Shown here piece after piece: positions 8,382 to 16,886 of a stretch of DNA of 64,000 bases. Origin of the DNA: Thiobacillus denitrificans. GTDB lineage: Bacteria; Pseudomonadota; Gammaproteobacteria; Burkholderiales; Thiobacillaceae. The number at the start of each line of letters is the position of its first letter. The stretch's first letter is position 1. The notes below the pieces were generated by a model that was not told where the DNA came from, made no database searches, and worked only from the letters and a program-made list of their open reading frames with translations. Both the position numbers and the translations under genes were made by a program. The stretch is taken from the NCBI GenBank assembly GCA_020723405.1, contig DYIY01000005.1, positions 1-64,000 of the forward strand. The letters run 5' to 3'.

Positions 8382-10004
8382 TCAGACCCGGAAGCCGGCT
8401 ACCAGTTCGTGCAGGTGGGCCGCCAGGCCGGACACGTCCCGCGCCATGGAGCTGGTCTGCTGGCTGGAACTGGAATTGGTTTCCGTCATCTGGGCAATCT
8501 GCTCCACCCGGGCGGCCACATCCCGGGCCGCCGAACTCTGCTCCTGCAGGGCATTCTGGATCTCGTTCACCGAGCGCATGACCGCCTCGGCACGCTGGGC
8601 GATCTGATCGATTGACGCGCCCGCCTGCCGGGCCATCTCCTCGCCCTGGTTGGCCTGTTGCACGCCCCCCTCCATGGCGGCCACCGCCCGGGTGGTGCCA
8701 TCCTGGATACGCTTGATCATGTCGCTGATCTGCACCGTGGAGGAGGCGGTCCGCTCGGCCAGCTTGCGCACCTCGTCGGCCACCACGGCAAAACCCCGGC
8801 CCTGCTCGCCGGCCCGGGCCGCCTCAATGGCGGCGTTGAGGGCCAGGAGGTTGGTCTGGTCGGCGATATCCTTGATGACGTTGACGATGCTGGTGATCTC
8901 CCCAGACAACTGGCCCAGCTCGGTCACGATGTCCTGGGTGGCCCGGGCGCCCTCGGCGATGCGACCCATCTCCCGGGCGGCGCCCAGGGTGATTTCCCTG
9001 CCTCCCTGGGCCGCCTCGCCGGAACTGCGTGCCAGCCGGTCGGACTCCCGGGCATGCTCACTCATCTGGTCGATGGAGACGGACAATTCCTCCATGGAGG
9101 CCGCCATGCCCGTGGCGGATTCCGCCTGGTGCCGGCTGGCACGGGCCACTTCGCCACTGGCTGATGACAGATCCCCGGAAATGCTTTCCAGGGATCCGGC
9201 GCCCTCGCGCACCTTCAGCACCACGTCGCGCAGCCGGTCCTGCATGGCGGACAGGCTGCGCAGCAACTCGCTGATCTCATCCCGGCCCTGGACCGGAATG
9301 GGTCCGGAGAGATCGAAGCCGGTCACCGCAGCCACGGCCTGCCGTGCTGCGCCCAACTGGCTGCTCAGGCGGCGTTGCAGCACCCAGGCCACACCACCGG
9401 CCAGCACCAGGGCCACCGCCAGAAGGGCGGCCACCAGCCAGACCATGCGGGCAATATCCTGGCGAGCCGCCTGGAAGCGTTCGTCCACCACCGTCTGGTA
9501 ATGGGGAATGAACTGCTCCATGGGCTTGATGAGCTTGCCGTGGATCAGTGGCCAGTCATCCTCCAGGATGCCCTTCACCACCCCCATGTCATCGTTCTGG
9601 TAGGCGGCCAGCAGCCGCTCCATGAGGGATTTCAGGTCCCCCATACCGGCATCCATCTTGTCCAGCAGTTTGCCCTCCTCCTCCGGCAGGCCGGCGCCCC
9701 GGGCCATGTCCCGGAAGCGGGTCCAGTCGCCGGGCAAGGCGGCCTGTACTTCCTTGAGATGATTGGCCGAGCCCACCGTGGGCAACTGCCCCAGGGCCAC
9801 TCCGGCGATACGGAAGCGCACTTCCTTGATCCGCCGCTCGATTCCGGTCAGCAGGACCATGGGGGCCACGGCCTGGTCGTTCACCCCCTCGATGGCTGCG
9901 GCCCCGCCCCGCGCCGCCTGGATCGCCATGCCGCCCAGGATGAGCACGCAGGCCAAGGCAACGCTGGTGGTCAGCAACAACAGCCCACGCAGACTGTGGA
10001 TCAT
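8382..10004 (-). CDS. methyl-accepting chemotaxis protein
   Basis: A 540-aa transmembrane chemoreceptor. A membrane helix at about residues 7-29, a periplasmic four-helix-bundle-like region of about 160 residues, a second membrane helix near 190-212, a HAMP segment, then the cytoplasmic signalling coiled coil with the hairpin tip [20 protein letters not shown] and [14 protein letters not shown]. The ATG (MIHSLRG) is preceded by GGGGGAG; a longer frame upstream has no ribosome site. The ligand cannot be predicted. It probably signals to CheA/CheW encoded elsewhere. Confidence 0.92.
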   Translation of the reverse strand: MIHSLRGLLLLTTSVALACVLILGGMAIQAARGGAAAIEGVNDQAVAPMVLLTGIERRIKEVRFRIAGVALGQLPTVGSANHLKEVQAALPGDWTRFRDMARGAGLPEEEGKLLDKMDAGMGDLKSLMERLLAAYQNDDMGVVKGILEDDWPLIHGKLIKPMEQFIPHYQTVVDERFQAARQDIARMVWLVAALLAVALVLAGGVAWVLQRRLSSQLGAARQAVAAVTGFDLSGPIPVQGRDEISELLRSLSAMQDRLRDVVLKVREGAGSLESISGDLSSASGEVARASRHQAESATGMAASMEELSVSIDQMSEHARESDRLARSSGEAAQGGREITLGAAREMGRIAEGARATQDIVTELGQLSGEITSIVNVIKDIADQTNLLALNAAIEAARAGEQGRGFAVVADEVRKLAERTASSTVQISDMIKRIQDGTTRAVAAMEGGVQQANQGEEMARQAGASIDQIAQRAEAVMRSVNEIQNALQEQSSAARDVAARVEQIAQMTETNSSSSQQTSSMARDVSGLAAHLHELVAGFRV

Positions 10005-10100
10005 GCTCGTCTCCCCCTTCCCTCTCGCCGGCGGATCGCCGGTTCCCACCCGACCGGCCCGATGCCGGTCCTCAGGCAGGCTTCAGTCCGGTGAAGCGGA

Positions 10101-10547
10101 TCACTCGGTGGGCAGGCCCTTGGCTTCCCAGGCGGGCAGTCCGTCACGGAACCAATGCACCTTCTTGTAGCCGGCCTTGATGGCCTGATCCGCGGCTTTG
10201 TAGCCTTTCCAGCAGGGGGAACCGTTGCAGTAGAAGATCAGGGCTTTGCCTTTGTCAGCGGGCAGTTTGGCCAGGTCGAACTTGTCCTCGGGACCGGTCT
10301 TGGAGACCTTGGGAAACTGCTCCTTGAAGGGTACGTTGATGGCGCCCTTGATGTGCTTCTCCGCGTACTCCGCCGCCACCCGAGCATCCACGAACAAGGC
10401 CCCCTTGTCGGCCTGGGCCTTGGCCTGGTCCGCATTGACGAAGGTACCGCCGGGAATGCTGCTGGGAGTCTCCTCCACGGCCCGGGCGGGCGTGGCGGCG
10501 AGAAAACCGGCGAAGGCGAAGAAAGCGAGCAGTTGCAAGTGTTTCAT
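10101..10547 (-). CDS. exported rhodanese-like protein
   Basis: A 148-aa single-domain rhodanese-family protein with a cleavable signal peptide (about residues 1-23, ending ATPARA). The active loop YCNGSPCWKGY gives Cys107 as the expected catalytic thiol and Cys112 as a second cysteine. Rhodanese domains carry persulfide sulfur, and periplasmic forms are frequent in sulfur-metabolising bacteria. Whether it transfers sulfur here is inferred only. It stands alone between the chemoreceptor and the FKBP gene. Confidence 0.85.
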   Translation of the reverse strand: MKHLQLLAFFAFAGFLAATPARAVEETPSSIPGGTFVNADQAKAQADKGALFVDARVAAEYAEKHIKGAINVPFKEQFPKVSKTGPEDKFDLAKLPADKGKALIFYCNGSPCWKGYKAADQAIKAGYKKVHWFRDGLPAWEAKGLPTE

Positions 10548-10621
10548 GACCGTCTCCTGGCAATTGGGGTGCTCATGTCAGTAGGCTGACCAGGGCCTTT
10601 ACGGTCAAGAGGAGGAAAACT

Positions 10622-11071
10622 TTAATCCGGTTCGCCCCGGGTAATCTCTCGGGACGAGGCCGGCCGGACACCCACCACGGTGCCGGAAAACACCAGATCC
10701 AGGCCGGCCAGGGGATGGTTGCCGTCGATGACCACCCGGTCCCCGTCGATGCTGGTGACGGTGAACAGCAGGTCATCGTCCCCTTCCGCCTCCACCTGGG
10801 TGCCCACGTGGATGTTGGGCGGGAAGGCATCCCGGGATTCGATGCTCACCAGGGCCTCGTCGTATTCGCCGAAGGCTTCCTCGGCGCTGAGTTCCACCCG
10901 GAAGGCATCGCCCTCGCCCTTGCCTTGGAGGGCCATTTCCAGGGCGTCGAACAGGCCGCCGTAGCCGCCATGCAGGTAGACCAAGGGCTCGCTGCCCGTG
11001 TCCACCACCTCCCCTTCCCTATTGGTGACCTGGTAATTGAGGGTGACCACGTGGTTGCGGCTGATCTGCAT
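10622..11071 (-). CDS. FKBP-type peptidyl-prolyl isomerase, SlyD-like
   Basis: A 149-aa FKBP protein with an IF (insert-in-flap) chaperone domain: the FKBP half begins VVTLNYQVTNREGEVVDTG, the insert covers roughly 65-125, and DGNHPLAGLDLVFSG closes it. The C-terminal His/Cys-rich metal-binding tail of E. coli SlyD is absent, so this is the short metal-poor type found in many betaproteobacteria. It follows ribD by 15 bases. Confidence 0.9.
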   Translation of the reverse strand: MQISRNHVVTLNYQVTNREGEVVDTGSEPLVYLHGGYGGLFDALEMALQGKGEGDAFRVELSAEEAFGEYDEALVSIESRDAFPPNIHVGTQVEAEGDDDLLFTVTSIDGDRVVIDGNHPLAGLDLVFSGTVVGVRPASSREITRGEPD

Positions 11072-11086
11072 GAAAGCTCCGTTGTG

Positions 11087-12169
11087 TCAGGCCGGACGCA
11101 GGCGCAGGCGCAGGTCGCCCCCCGCCATGGACACGTCCAGCAGCTTGAAATTCCAGCGGCCGGCCATGTGCTCCAGGTCCGGCACGTCGAACAGGCCCCG
11201 GGCGCCGTGGCCCAGGGCCAGGGGCGCCAGATAGGCCAGCCACTCGTCCACCAGGCCGGCCTGCAACAGGGCGCCATTGAGGCGGCTGCCCGCCTCCCCG
11301 TGGACTTCGTTGATGCCCCGCCGGGCCAGTTGGGTCAGGAGGGCGACCAGGTCCACCCGGCCGTCGGCACCGGGCAGTTCCAGGATCTCCGCCCCGGCGG
11401 CCAGCAGGGCGTCCCGCTGCCGGGCCGGTGCCTCGGCGCAAGCCAGCAGGGCCCCACCCGCCAGGATGGCGGCGCCCGGGGGGGTGGCCAGACGGCTGTC
11501 CACCACCACCTTCAGGGGCTGGCGGCCGATGTCCATATCCCGCACGTTCATGCGCGGATCGTCGGCCAGCACCGTGCCCACCCCGGTCAGGATGGCGCAG
11601 GACCGGGCCCGCCAGCGCTGCACGTCGGCCCGGGCAGCCGGGCCGGTGATCCATTTCGACTCGCCGTTGTGCAGGGCGGTCTTGCCGTCCAGGGAGGCGG
11701 CGGTCTTGAGGCGCAGCCAGGGGCGCTGCCGGGTCATGCGGGCCAGGAAGCCGATATTGAGTTCCCGGGCCGCTTCTTCCAGCAATCCCACCTCCACGGT
11801 GATGCCGGCCAGGGTGAGGAGTTCCAGGCCCCGACCCGACACCTGGGGATTGGGATCCCGCAGGGCGGCCACCACCCGGGCCACCCCGGCATCAATGAGG
11901 GCATTGGCGCAGGGCGGCGTGCGTCCGTGGTGGCTACAGGGTTCCAAGGTCACGTAGGCGGTGGCGCCCCGGGCCTGGTCCCCGGCCGCCCGCAAGGCGT
12001 GGACCTCGGCGTGGGGCTCGCCGGCCCGGGCATGCCAGCCCTCCCCCACCACCACTCCGTCCCGGACCAGGACGCAGCCCACCCGGGGATTGGGCGTGGT
12101 GGTGAACAGGCCCTGTTCGGCCAGGCGCAGGGCCCGGGCCATGTGGGCGTGGTCTTGGGCGGTGAACAC
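11087..12169 (-). CDS. ribD: bifunctional diaminohydroxyphosphoribosylaminopyrimidine deaminase / 5-amino-6-(5-phosphoribosylamino)uracil reductase
   Basis: A 360-aa bifunctional enzyme for steps two and three of riboflavin synthesis. The N-terminal zinc deaminase domain has His53 (PHAEVHAL) and Cys78/Cys87 (EPCSHHGRTPPC). The reductase domain begins near residue 150 with LKTAASLDGKTA. The start codon is GTG, 23 bases after nrdR. nrdR-ribD is a conserved pair, here separated from ribE/ribBA/ribH by about 3.5 kb of unrelated genes. Confidence 0.95.
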   Translation of the reverse strand: MFTAQDHAHMARALRLAEQGLFTTTPNPRVGCVLVRDGVVVGEGWHARAGEPHAEVHALRAAGDQARGATAYVTLEPCSHHGRTPPCANALIDAGVARVVAALRDPNPQVSGRGLELLTLAGITVEVGLLEEAARELNIGFLARMTRQRPWLRLKTAASLDGKTALHNGESKWITGPAARADVQRWRARSCAILTGVGTVLADDPRMNVRDMDIGRQPLKVVVDSRLATPPGAAILAGGALLACAEAPARQRDALLAAGAEILELPGADGRVDLVALLTQLARRGINEVHGEAGSRLNGALLQAGLVDEWLAYLAPLALGHGARGLFDVPDLEHMAGRWNFKLLDVSMAGGDLRLRLRPA

Positions 12170-12192
12170 GACCGGCGCTCAGTCCCGGGCCA

Positions 12193-12642
12193 TCACTTGT
12201 CCACTTCCCGGATGGCGTCGCGGAAGTCGTCCACGTCCTGGAAGGCGCGGTAGACCGAGGCGAAACGGATGTAGGCCACCTTGTCCAGGCGCTTGAGTTC
12301 CGCCATGACCCATTCGCCGATCATCCGCGAGGTGACTTCCCGTTCGCCCAGAGCCAGCACCTTGTGCACCACCCGGCTGATGGATTCCTCCATGAGTTCC
12401 GTGGACACGGGCCGCTTGTGCAGGGCCTTGCGGAAACCGGCGGCGAGTTTGTCCCGGGAGAATTCCTGGCGCTCGCCGCCGCCCTTCACCACCGCCGGCA
12501 TGCGCACCTCGGCGGTCTCGAAGGTGGTAAAGCGCTTGTCGCAGGCGTTGCACTTGCGCCGCCGGCGGATGCTGGTGCCATCCTCCGACAGGCGGGTTTC
12601 CACCACCTGGGTTTCAGAATCGCCGCAGAAGGGGCATTTCAT
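12193..12642 (-). CDS. nrdR: transcriptional repressor NrdR
   Basis: A 149-aa ATP/dATP-responsive repressor of ribonucleotide reductase genes. The N-terminal zinc ribbon has Cys3, Cys6, Cys31 and Cys34, and the ATP-cone domain follows from about residue 49. The length is standard. It lies between glyA and ribD on the same strand, the typical glyA-nrdR-ribD order, but the glyA-nrdR junction is interrupted by an inverted repeat. Confidence 0.97.
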   Translation of the reverse strand: MKCPFCGDSETQVVETRLSEDGTSIRRRRKCNACDKRFTTFETAEVRMPAVVKGGGERQEFSRDKLAAGFRKALHKRPVSTELMEESISRVVHKVLALGEREVTSRMIGEWVMAELKRLDKVAYIRFASVYRAFQDVDDFRDAIREVDK

Positions 12643-12649
12643 TGTTCAG

Positions 12650-12742
12650 TCGGTAGCCGGTGGTCGGTAGCAGGTAGCTATGCTTCAGCGCGCCGCAGGC
12701 GCGGAAACATTCAGCTGCCGACTACTGACTACTGGCTACCCG
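12650..12742. repeat. imperfect inverted repeat between glyA and nrdR
   Basis: Two 30-base arms (12650-12679 and 12713-12742) match in reverse complement apart from about eight positions, with a 33-base centre that itself contains GCGCCGCAGGCGC. The arms are built from repeated GTAG/TAGT units. It looks like a short palindromic mobile or REP-like element inside the glyA-nrdR operon. Confidence 0.6.
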
Positions 12743-12746
12743 CTCC

Positions 12747-13991
12747 TCAGCCATACACCGGGAACGCCGTGGTGAGCTTCTTCACCTCGGCCTGGACCCG
12801 GCTGATGACCACCTCGTCATTGGGGGCGTCCAGCACGTCGGCCACCAGGTGGGCCAGCTTTTCGGCCTCCAGCTCCTTGAAGCCCCGGGTGGTCATGGCC
12901 GGCGTACCGATGCGGATGCCGGAGGTGACCATGGGTTTTTGCGGGTCGTTGGGGATGGCGTTCTTGTTCACGGTGATGTGGGCCTTGCCCAGCACCGCCT
13001 CGGCTTCCTTGCCGGTGAGGTTCTTGGCGCGCAGGTCCACCAGGAAGACGTGGCTCTCGGTGCGCCCGGAAACGATGCGCAGGCCCCGCTCGATCAGCAC
13101 CTTGCACATCACCAGGGCGTTGGCCGCCACCTGTTCCTGGTAGTGCTTGAACTCCTTGGTGGAGGCCTCCTTGAAGGCCACGGCCTTGGCGGCGATGACG
13201 TGCATCAGGGGGCCGCCCTGCAGGCCGGGGAAGATGGCGCTGTTGATGGCCTTCTCGTGCTCGGCCTTCATCAGGATGATGCCGCCCCGGGGTCCGCGCA
13301 GGGTCTTGTGGGTGGTGGAGGTGACCACGTCGGCGTGGGGCACCGGGTTGGGGTACACCCCGGCGGCCACCAGGCCGGCGTAGTGGGCCATGTCCACCAT
13401 GAAGACGGCGCCCACTTCCTTGGCGATCCTGGCGAAGCGGGCGAAATCGATGCGCAGGGCGTAGGCCGAGGCGCCGGCGATGATCAGCCGGGGCTTGTGT
13501 TCCCGGGCCTTGGCTTCCATGGCCTCGTAGTCGATCTCTTCCTTGGCGTTGAGACCGTAAGACACCACGTTGAACCACTTGCCGGACATGTTGAGGGCCA
13601 TGCCGTGGGTCAGGTGGCCGCCTTCCGCCAGGCTCATGCCCATGATGGTGTCGCCGGGCTTGCAGAAGGCCATGAGCACCGCCTGGTTGGCCTGGGAGCC
13701 GGAATTGGGCTGCACGTTGGCGGCTTCGGCGCCGAACAGTTTCTTCAGCCGGTCGATGGCCAGCTGCTCCGCCACGTCCACGAACTCGCAGCCGCCGTAG
13801 TAGCGCTTTCCCGGATAGCCTTCCGCGTACTTGTTGGTGAGCTGGGAGCCCTGGGCTTCCATCACCGGGCGGCTGACATAGTTCTCGGAAGCGATGAGCT
13901 CGATGTGCTCCTCCTGGCGGTGATTCTCGCCCTGGATGGCGGCCCACAGCTCGGGATCGGTATTGGCGATGGTCTGGCTGGCGGAAAACAT
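12747..13991 (-). CDS. glyA: serine hydroxymethyltransferase
   Basis: A 414-aa PLP enzyme interconverting serine and glycine with tetrahydrofolate, the main source of one-carbon units. The PLP lysine is Lys229 in [13 protein letters not shown], and [10 protein letters not shown] and [10 protein letters not shown] are intact. The length is that of bacterial GlyA. A G-rich heptamer array lies about 70-130 bases upstream of its start. Confidence 0.98.
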   Translation of the reverse strand: MFSASQTIANTDPELWAAIQGENHRQEEHIELIASENYVSRPVMEAQGSQLTNKYAEGYPGKRYYGGCEFVDVAEQLAIDRLKKLFGAEAANVQPNSGSQANQAVLMAFCKPGDTIMGMSLAEGGHLTHGMALNMSGKWFNVVSYGLNAKEEIDYEAMEAKAREHKPRLIIAGASAYALRIDFARFARIAKEVGAVFMVDMAHYAGLVAAGVYPNPVPHADVVTSTTHKTLRGPRGGIILMKAEHEKAINSAIFPGLQGGPLMHVIAAKAVAFKEASTKEFKHYQEQVAANALVMCKVLIERGLRIVSGRTESHVFLVDLRAKNLTGKEAEAVLGKAHITVNKNAIPNDPQKPMVTSGIRIGTPAMTTRGFKELEAEKLAHLVADVLDAPNDEVVISRVQAEVKKLTTAFPVYG

Positions 13992-14063
13992 GATGGCGAC
14001 GTCCGGGTAAAAATGAAGGCCGTGATTTTACCACGGTGCCCTTTGGCCCTCTCCCGCTTGCGG

Positions 14064-14119
14064 GTGAGGGGTGAGGGGTGAGGGGTGAGGGGTGAGGGGT
14101 GAGGGGTGAGGGGTGAGGG
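14064..14119. repeat. tandem heptamer GTGAGGG x 8
   Basis: Eight uninterrupted copies of GTGAGGG (56 bases), so the plus strand reads as runs of four G separated by TGA, a textbook G-quadruplex-forming pattern. It lies between divergent glyA and the HNH gene, upstream of both. A small hairpin (CCCGCTTGCGGG) borders it on the glyA side. Confidence 0.9.
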
Positions 14120-14173
14120 GAAATCATCCGTTCAGTCATCTATCCTGCAAATACTGCCGCCCCAGGAACCACC

Positions 14174-14542
14174 ATGCCCAAGCAACCCGACCACGCCCGC
14201 CTGGACCGCATCGTTGCCGAAGCCCGCCGCCAGGCCGATGCCCGGGCCGAAACCTATCGGGGCCAGGCCCTGAAGCTCTTTCCCTGGGTCTGTGCCCGGT
14301 GCAGCCGGACCTTCGACAGCCGCAACCTCCAGCAGCTCACGGTCCACCACAAGGACCACAACCACGACAACAACCCGCCCGACGGCAGCAACTGGGAACT
14401 GCTCTGCCTGTACTGCCACGACGCGGAACATTCCCGGGACCTGGATGCGCCGTTGATCGCACAGACCCGGGCCAGCCACGAGCCGGCCACCCCGGCGAGC
14501 CACAATCCGTTTGCCAACCTGAAGGACCTGCTCAAGAAATAG
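14174..14542 (+). CDS. YajD-like HNH nuclease family protein
   Basis: A 122-aa HNH protein. A zinc knuckle is formed by Cys40/Cys43 (CARC) and Cys78/Cys81 (CLYCH), and the HNH core HHKDHNHDN lies at 58-66 with a downstream Asn73. It matches the conserved YajD type found as a single chromosomal gene in many proteobacteria. The nuclease role is assumed from the motif; the cellular task is not known. Confidence 0.85.
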   Translation: MPKQPDHARLDRIVAEARRQADARAETYRGQALKLFPWVCARCSRTFDSRNLQQLTVHHKDHNHDNNPPDGSNWELLCLYCHDAEHSRDLDAPLIAQTRASHEPATPASHNPFANLKDLLKK

Positions 14543-14545
14543 GCG

Positions 14546-14884
14546 TCAGCCGGCCCCGAGCACTCGGCGGTCAAGCAAGGCGCGCAGATCCCGGCGCCCA
14601 TCGGCAATGAGATAGACGTAAACGCCTTCGTCACGAACCCGGTAGATCACTCTGTAGGGCTTGAAGAAAACCTGCCGGAATGCCTTGATGCCCAGGGCCA
14701 GGAGTTCCCTGGGATGGCTGCCCCGCTCCGGGAAGGTGGCCAGGTCTTCCACGACCTCCATCAGCCGGTCGAGCAGATGATCCGCGCTGGCCGGGGAATC
14801 ATGGGCCGCGACGAATTCGTGCAACGATTCCAGGTCCCGCTCTGCGCCTGCGGTCAGAAACACCTGGAAACGGTTCGGCGCCAT
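14546..14884 (-). CDS. RelE/ParE-family toxin
   Basis: A 112-aa RelE/ParE-superfamily protein: AERDLESLHEFVA opening, the central FKPYRVIYRVRDEGVYVYLIADGRRD strand-turn block shortened here to its key features (Arg-Val-Ile-Tyr and the final Asp-Gly-Arg-Arg-Asp), and length typical of the family. Its ATG overlaps the upstream antitoxin stop (TGATG), so production is coupled. The target (ribosome or gyrase) cannot be told apart by sequence alone. Confidence 0.88.
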   Translation of the reverse strand: MAPNRFQVFLTAGAERDLESLHEFVAAHDSPASADHLLDRLMEVVEDLATFPERGSHPRELLALGIKAFRQVFFKPYRVIYRVRDEGVYVYLIADGRRDLRALLDRRVLGAG

Positions 14885-15153
14885 CAGGCCTTCCGAACAC
14901 GCAGGCGAGCCACCACCTCCCCCACCGGCTTGACCCGTCCCGCCTCCACGTCCTGACTCCCCAGGGCGAGGATCTTGAGCAGGGCCAGGGTCTCCTGGGT
15001 TTCCTCGAAACTGGCCACATCCTGGAGTACGGCCCGAGCTTCACCGTTCTGGGTAATGACCAGCGGCTCCCGCTCCTCTGCCAGTCGTTGCAGAACTTCA
15101 GCGGCATTGGCTTTGAGATAGCTGATGGGTTTGACTTGGGTCGAGTAGCGCAT
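14884..15153 (-). CDS. Phd/YefM-family antitoxin
   Basis: An 89-aa antitoxin. The N-terminal DNA-binding portion reads PISYLKANAAEVLQRL then PLVITQNGEARAVLQD, the standard Phd/YefM signature; the C-terminal half should wrap the toxin. It is the first gene of the pair and presumably represses its own promoter in the 70 bases upstream. Confidence 0.92.
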   Translation of the reverse strand: MRYSTQVKPISYLKANAAEVLQRLAEEREPLVITQNGEARAVLQDVASFEETQETLALLKILALGSQDVEAGRVKPVGEVVARLRVRKA

Positions 15154-15223
15154 TGGGCCGCCTATGGATTGAATACGGTCCGAATTTAGTCCTTATCCGG
15201 AACCCCGTGCAAGCCTGGCATCG

Positions 15224-15583
15224 TCACGGCCCCCTGAATATGAAGAACACCGCCCCCATCAGGCACAGCCCCGCCCACAGGTAGTTCCAGCTCAGGGGTT
15301 CCTTCATGTAGAGCACGGCGAAGGGCACGAACACGGTGAGGGTGATGACCTCCTGCATGATCTTCAGCTGGGGCAGGGTCAGGGTCTGGTAGCCGATGCG
15401 GTTGGCGGGGACCTGGAGCAGGTATTCGAACAGGGCCACGCCCCAGCTGGCCAGGGCGGCGATCCACCAGGGCTTGTCGTTGAGGTGCTTCAGGTGGGCG
15501 TACCAGGCCACGGTCATGAACAGGTTGGACAGGGCCAGGAGAACGACGGTCTGCAAGGCGACGGTATTGAACAGGGCGGACAT
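15224..15583 (-). CDS. DUF486 / DMT-type small membrane protein
   Basis: A 119-aa inner-membrane protein with four predicted helices. ALSNLFMTVAWYAHLKHLN, FEYLLQVPANRIGY and MKEPLSWNYLWAGLC match the DUF486 family related to small multidrug-resistance and DMT transporters. The ATG has GGAG nine bases upstream. Substrate unknown. It is downstream of the METTL25-like gene on the same strand (37 bases). Confidence 0.85.
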   Translation of the reverse strand: MSALFNTVALQTVVLLALSNLFMTVAWYAHLKHLNDKPWWIAALASWGVALFEYLLQVPANRIGYQTLTLPQLKIMQEVITLTVFVPFAVLYMKEPLSWNYLWAGLCLMGAVFFIFRGP

Positions 15584-15620
15584 GGGGGCGGGCTCCGGGA
15601 ATCGCGGCGATGATACGGGC

Positions 15621-16820
15621 TCAGCGCCGGGCGGAGATGAGCAGGTTGCGCGGCGTGAGATCCCGGTCGCAGAACTCGGCCAGGCGCACCCGGTAGCCGT
15701 GGCGGGCCAGGTAGAGGGCCCGGTCCAGGGCCAGCCAGATTTCCAGGGGGCGGCGGAAGGCCAGGCGGGCCAGTTCCAGGCGGCGCACTTCCGCCAGGCG
15801 GCGCCAGCCCAGGGCTTCCCGGTCCGGGTCGTGGCCGGGCTCGGGCAGGCCTTCCCGGGCGGCCAGGCGGGCGAGCCAGGCGGCGAAGCCCTGGCCCAGC
15901 CAGGCGGCGGGCACGGGCTTGAAGGTGCGCGTCCGCGCCACCCCCTGCTCCGCCCGCCATTCCAGGAAAGCCAGTTTCCAGGCCAGGGCCCGGTCCCGCT
16001 GGCGCCGGTCCCGGGCACCGGCGGTGACGGTTTCGGTGACCGCCAGGTGCAGTTCGTCCCGGCTCAGGGCCAGGCCCGCGTCCGGGTTCAGGGGCTCATA
16101 GCGGGGCGCGGCGATGCGGTAGTAGCAACAGGGGGCCAGGTCCAGGGCCGGGCTCTGCCGTTCCACGGCGCCGCGCAGCAGGGCCAGGTGCAGGTCGCCG
16201 CAGGCGTGGAGGGCCACGGCGTGGCGGCCGGCCAGCAGGGGGACGGATTCGGCGGCCAGGGCGTCGCCGATCCGGAAGGTCTGTTTCACGCGGGCCCGTT
16301 GCGCCAGCCGGGCCCCTTCGGCGCAGAGATCCGGGTCGATCTCCAGGCTCAACACCTCCCCTGCCGCGTCGGGTTCCCGGGGGCCCGCCAGCAGGCGGCC
16401 CAGGTGGCCCTTGCCGGCACACCACTCCAGGGCCGGGGCGGCCAGGGGCCCCACGCCCCCGGCGAAGGCCCTGATCTGGGCCAGCTTGCGGCCGGACACG
16501 TGGCGGTCCTCCCGGGGTTGGGCAACGACCGGGGGCGGTTCCAGCCGGGGCAGGGCCGTCCGGTCCGCCAGGGGGGCCAGGGCGGGCAAGAAGCGGGCGG
16601 CCAGGGCCATCAGGGCTCCGTTGTCGCCGGCCAGGCGCTCCACCGCCGCATCCTCCAGGCCCAGCAGGTGGGCCGCGTAGCCGGGATGGTCGGCGCACCA
16701 GGCGGGCCGGAGCTCGTGGAAGGGCGCCGGCCGCCACAGGGGCTGCCCGGCCAGCAGCAGGGCTTCCAGCCCCGTCCGGCGGGCCAGCAGGGATTCGGTG
16801 GTTGCAAACGGGTCGGCCAT
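15621..16820 (-). CDS. METTL25/RRNAD-like methyltransferase domain protein
   Basis: A 399-aa protein with a central SAM-binding core: EWCAGKGHLGRLLA (motif I, about 140-153), SLEIDPDLC, then LHACGDLH and LAPCCYYR, a pattern typical of the Methyltransf_32 group. The substrate is unknown; an RNA target is possible by family. It is divergent from the EgtB-like gene with 66 bases between starts. Confidence 0.75.
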   Translation of the reverse strand: MADPFATTESLLARRTGLEALLLAGQPLWRPAPFHELRPAWCADHPGYAAHLLGLEDAAVERLAGDNGALMALAARFLPALAPLADRTALPRLEPPPVVAQPREDRHVSGRKLAQIRAFAGGVGPLAAPALEWCAGKGHLGRLLAGPREPDAAGEVLSLEIDPDLCAEGARLAQRARVKQTFRIGDALAAESVPLLAGRHAVALHACGDLHLALLRGAVERQSPALDLAPCCYYRIAAPRYEPLNPDAGLALSRDELHLAVTETVTAGARDRRQRDRALAWKLAFLEWRAEQGVARTRTFKPVPAAWLGQGFAAWLARLAAREGLPEPGHDPDREALGWRRLAEVRRLELARLAFRRPLEIWLALDRALYLARHGYRVRLAEFCDRDLTPRNLLISARR

Positions 16821-16886
16821 GGTGCGCCAGCATGCCCGGCCAACCGACCCGGCTCAAGCATCAACCAGCGGGTTATGCTTGCCGCC

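Noticed and set aside
14064-14119. CRISPR-like array
   Set aside because: Units are 7 bases with no spacers; it is a simple tandem repeat. No CRISPR array or cas gene was seen anywhere in the window.
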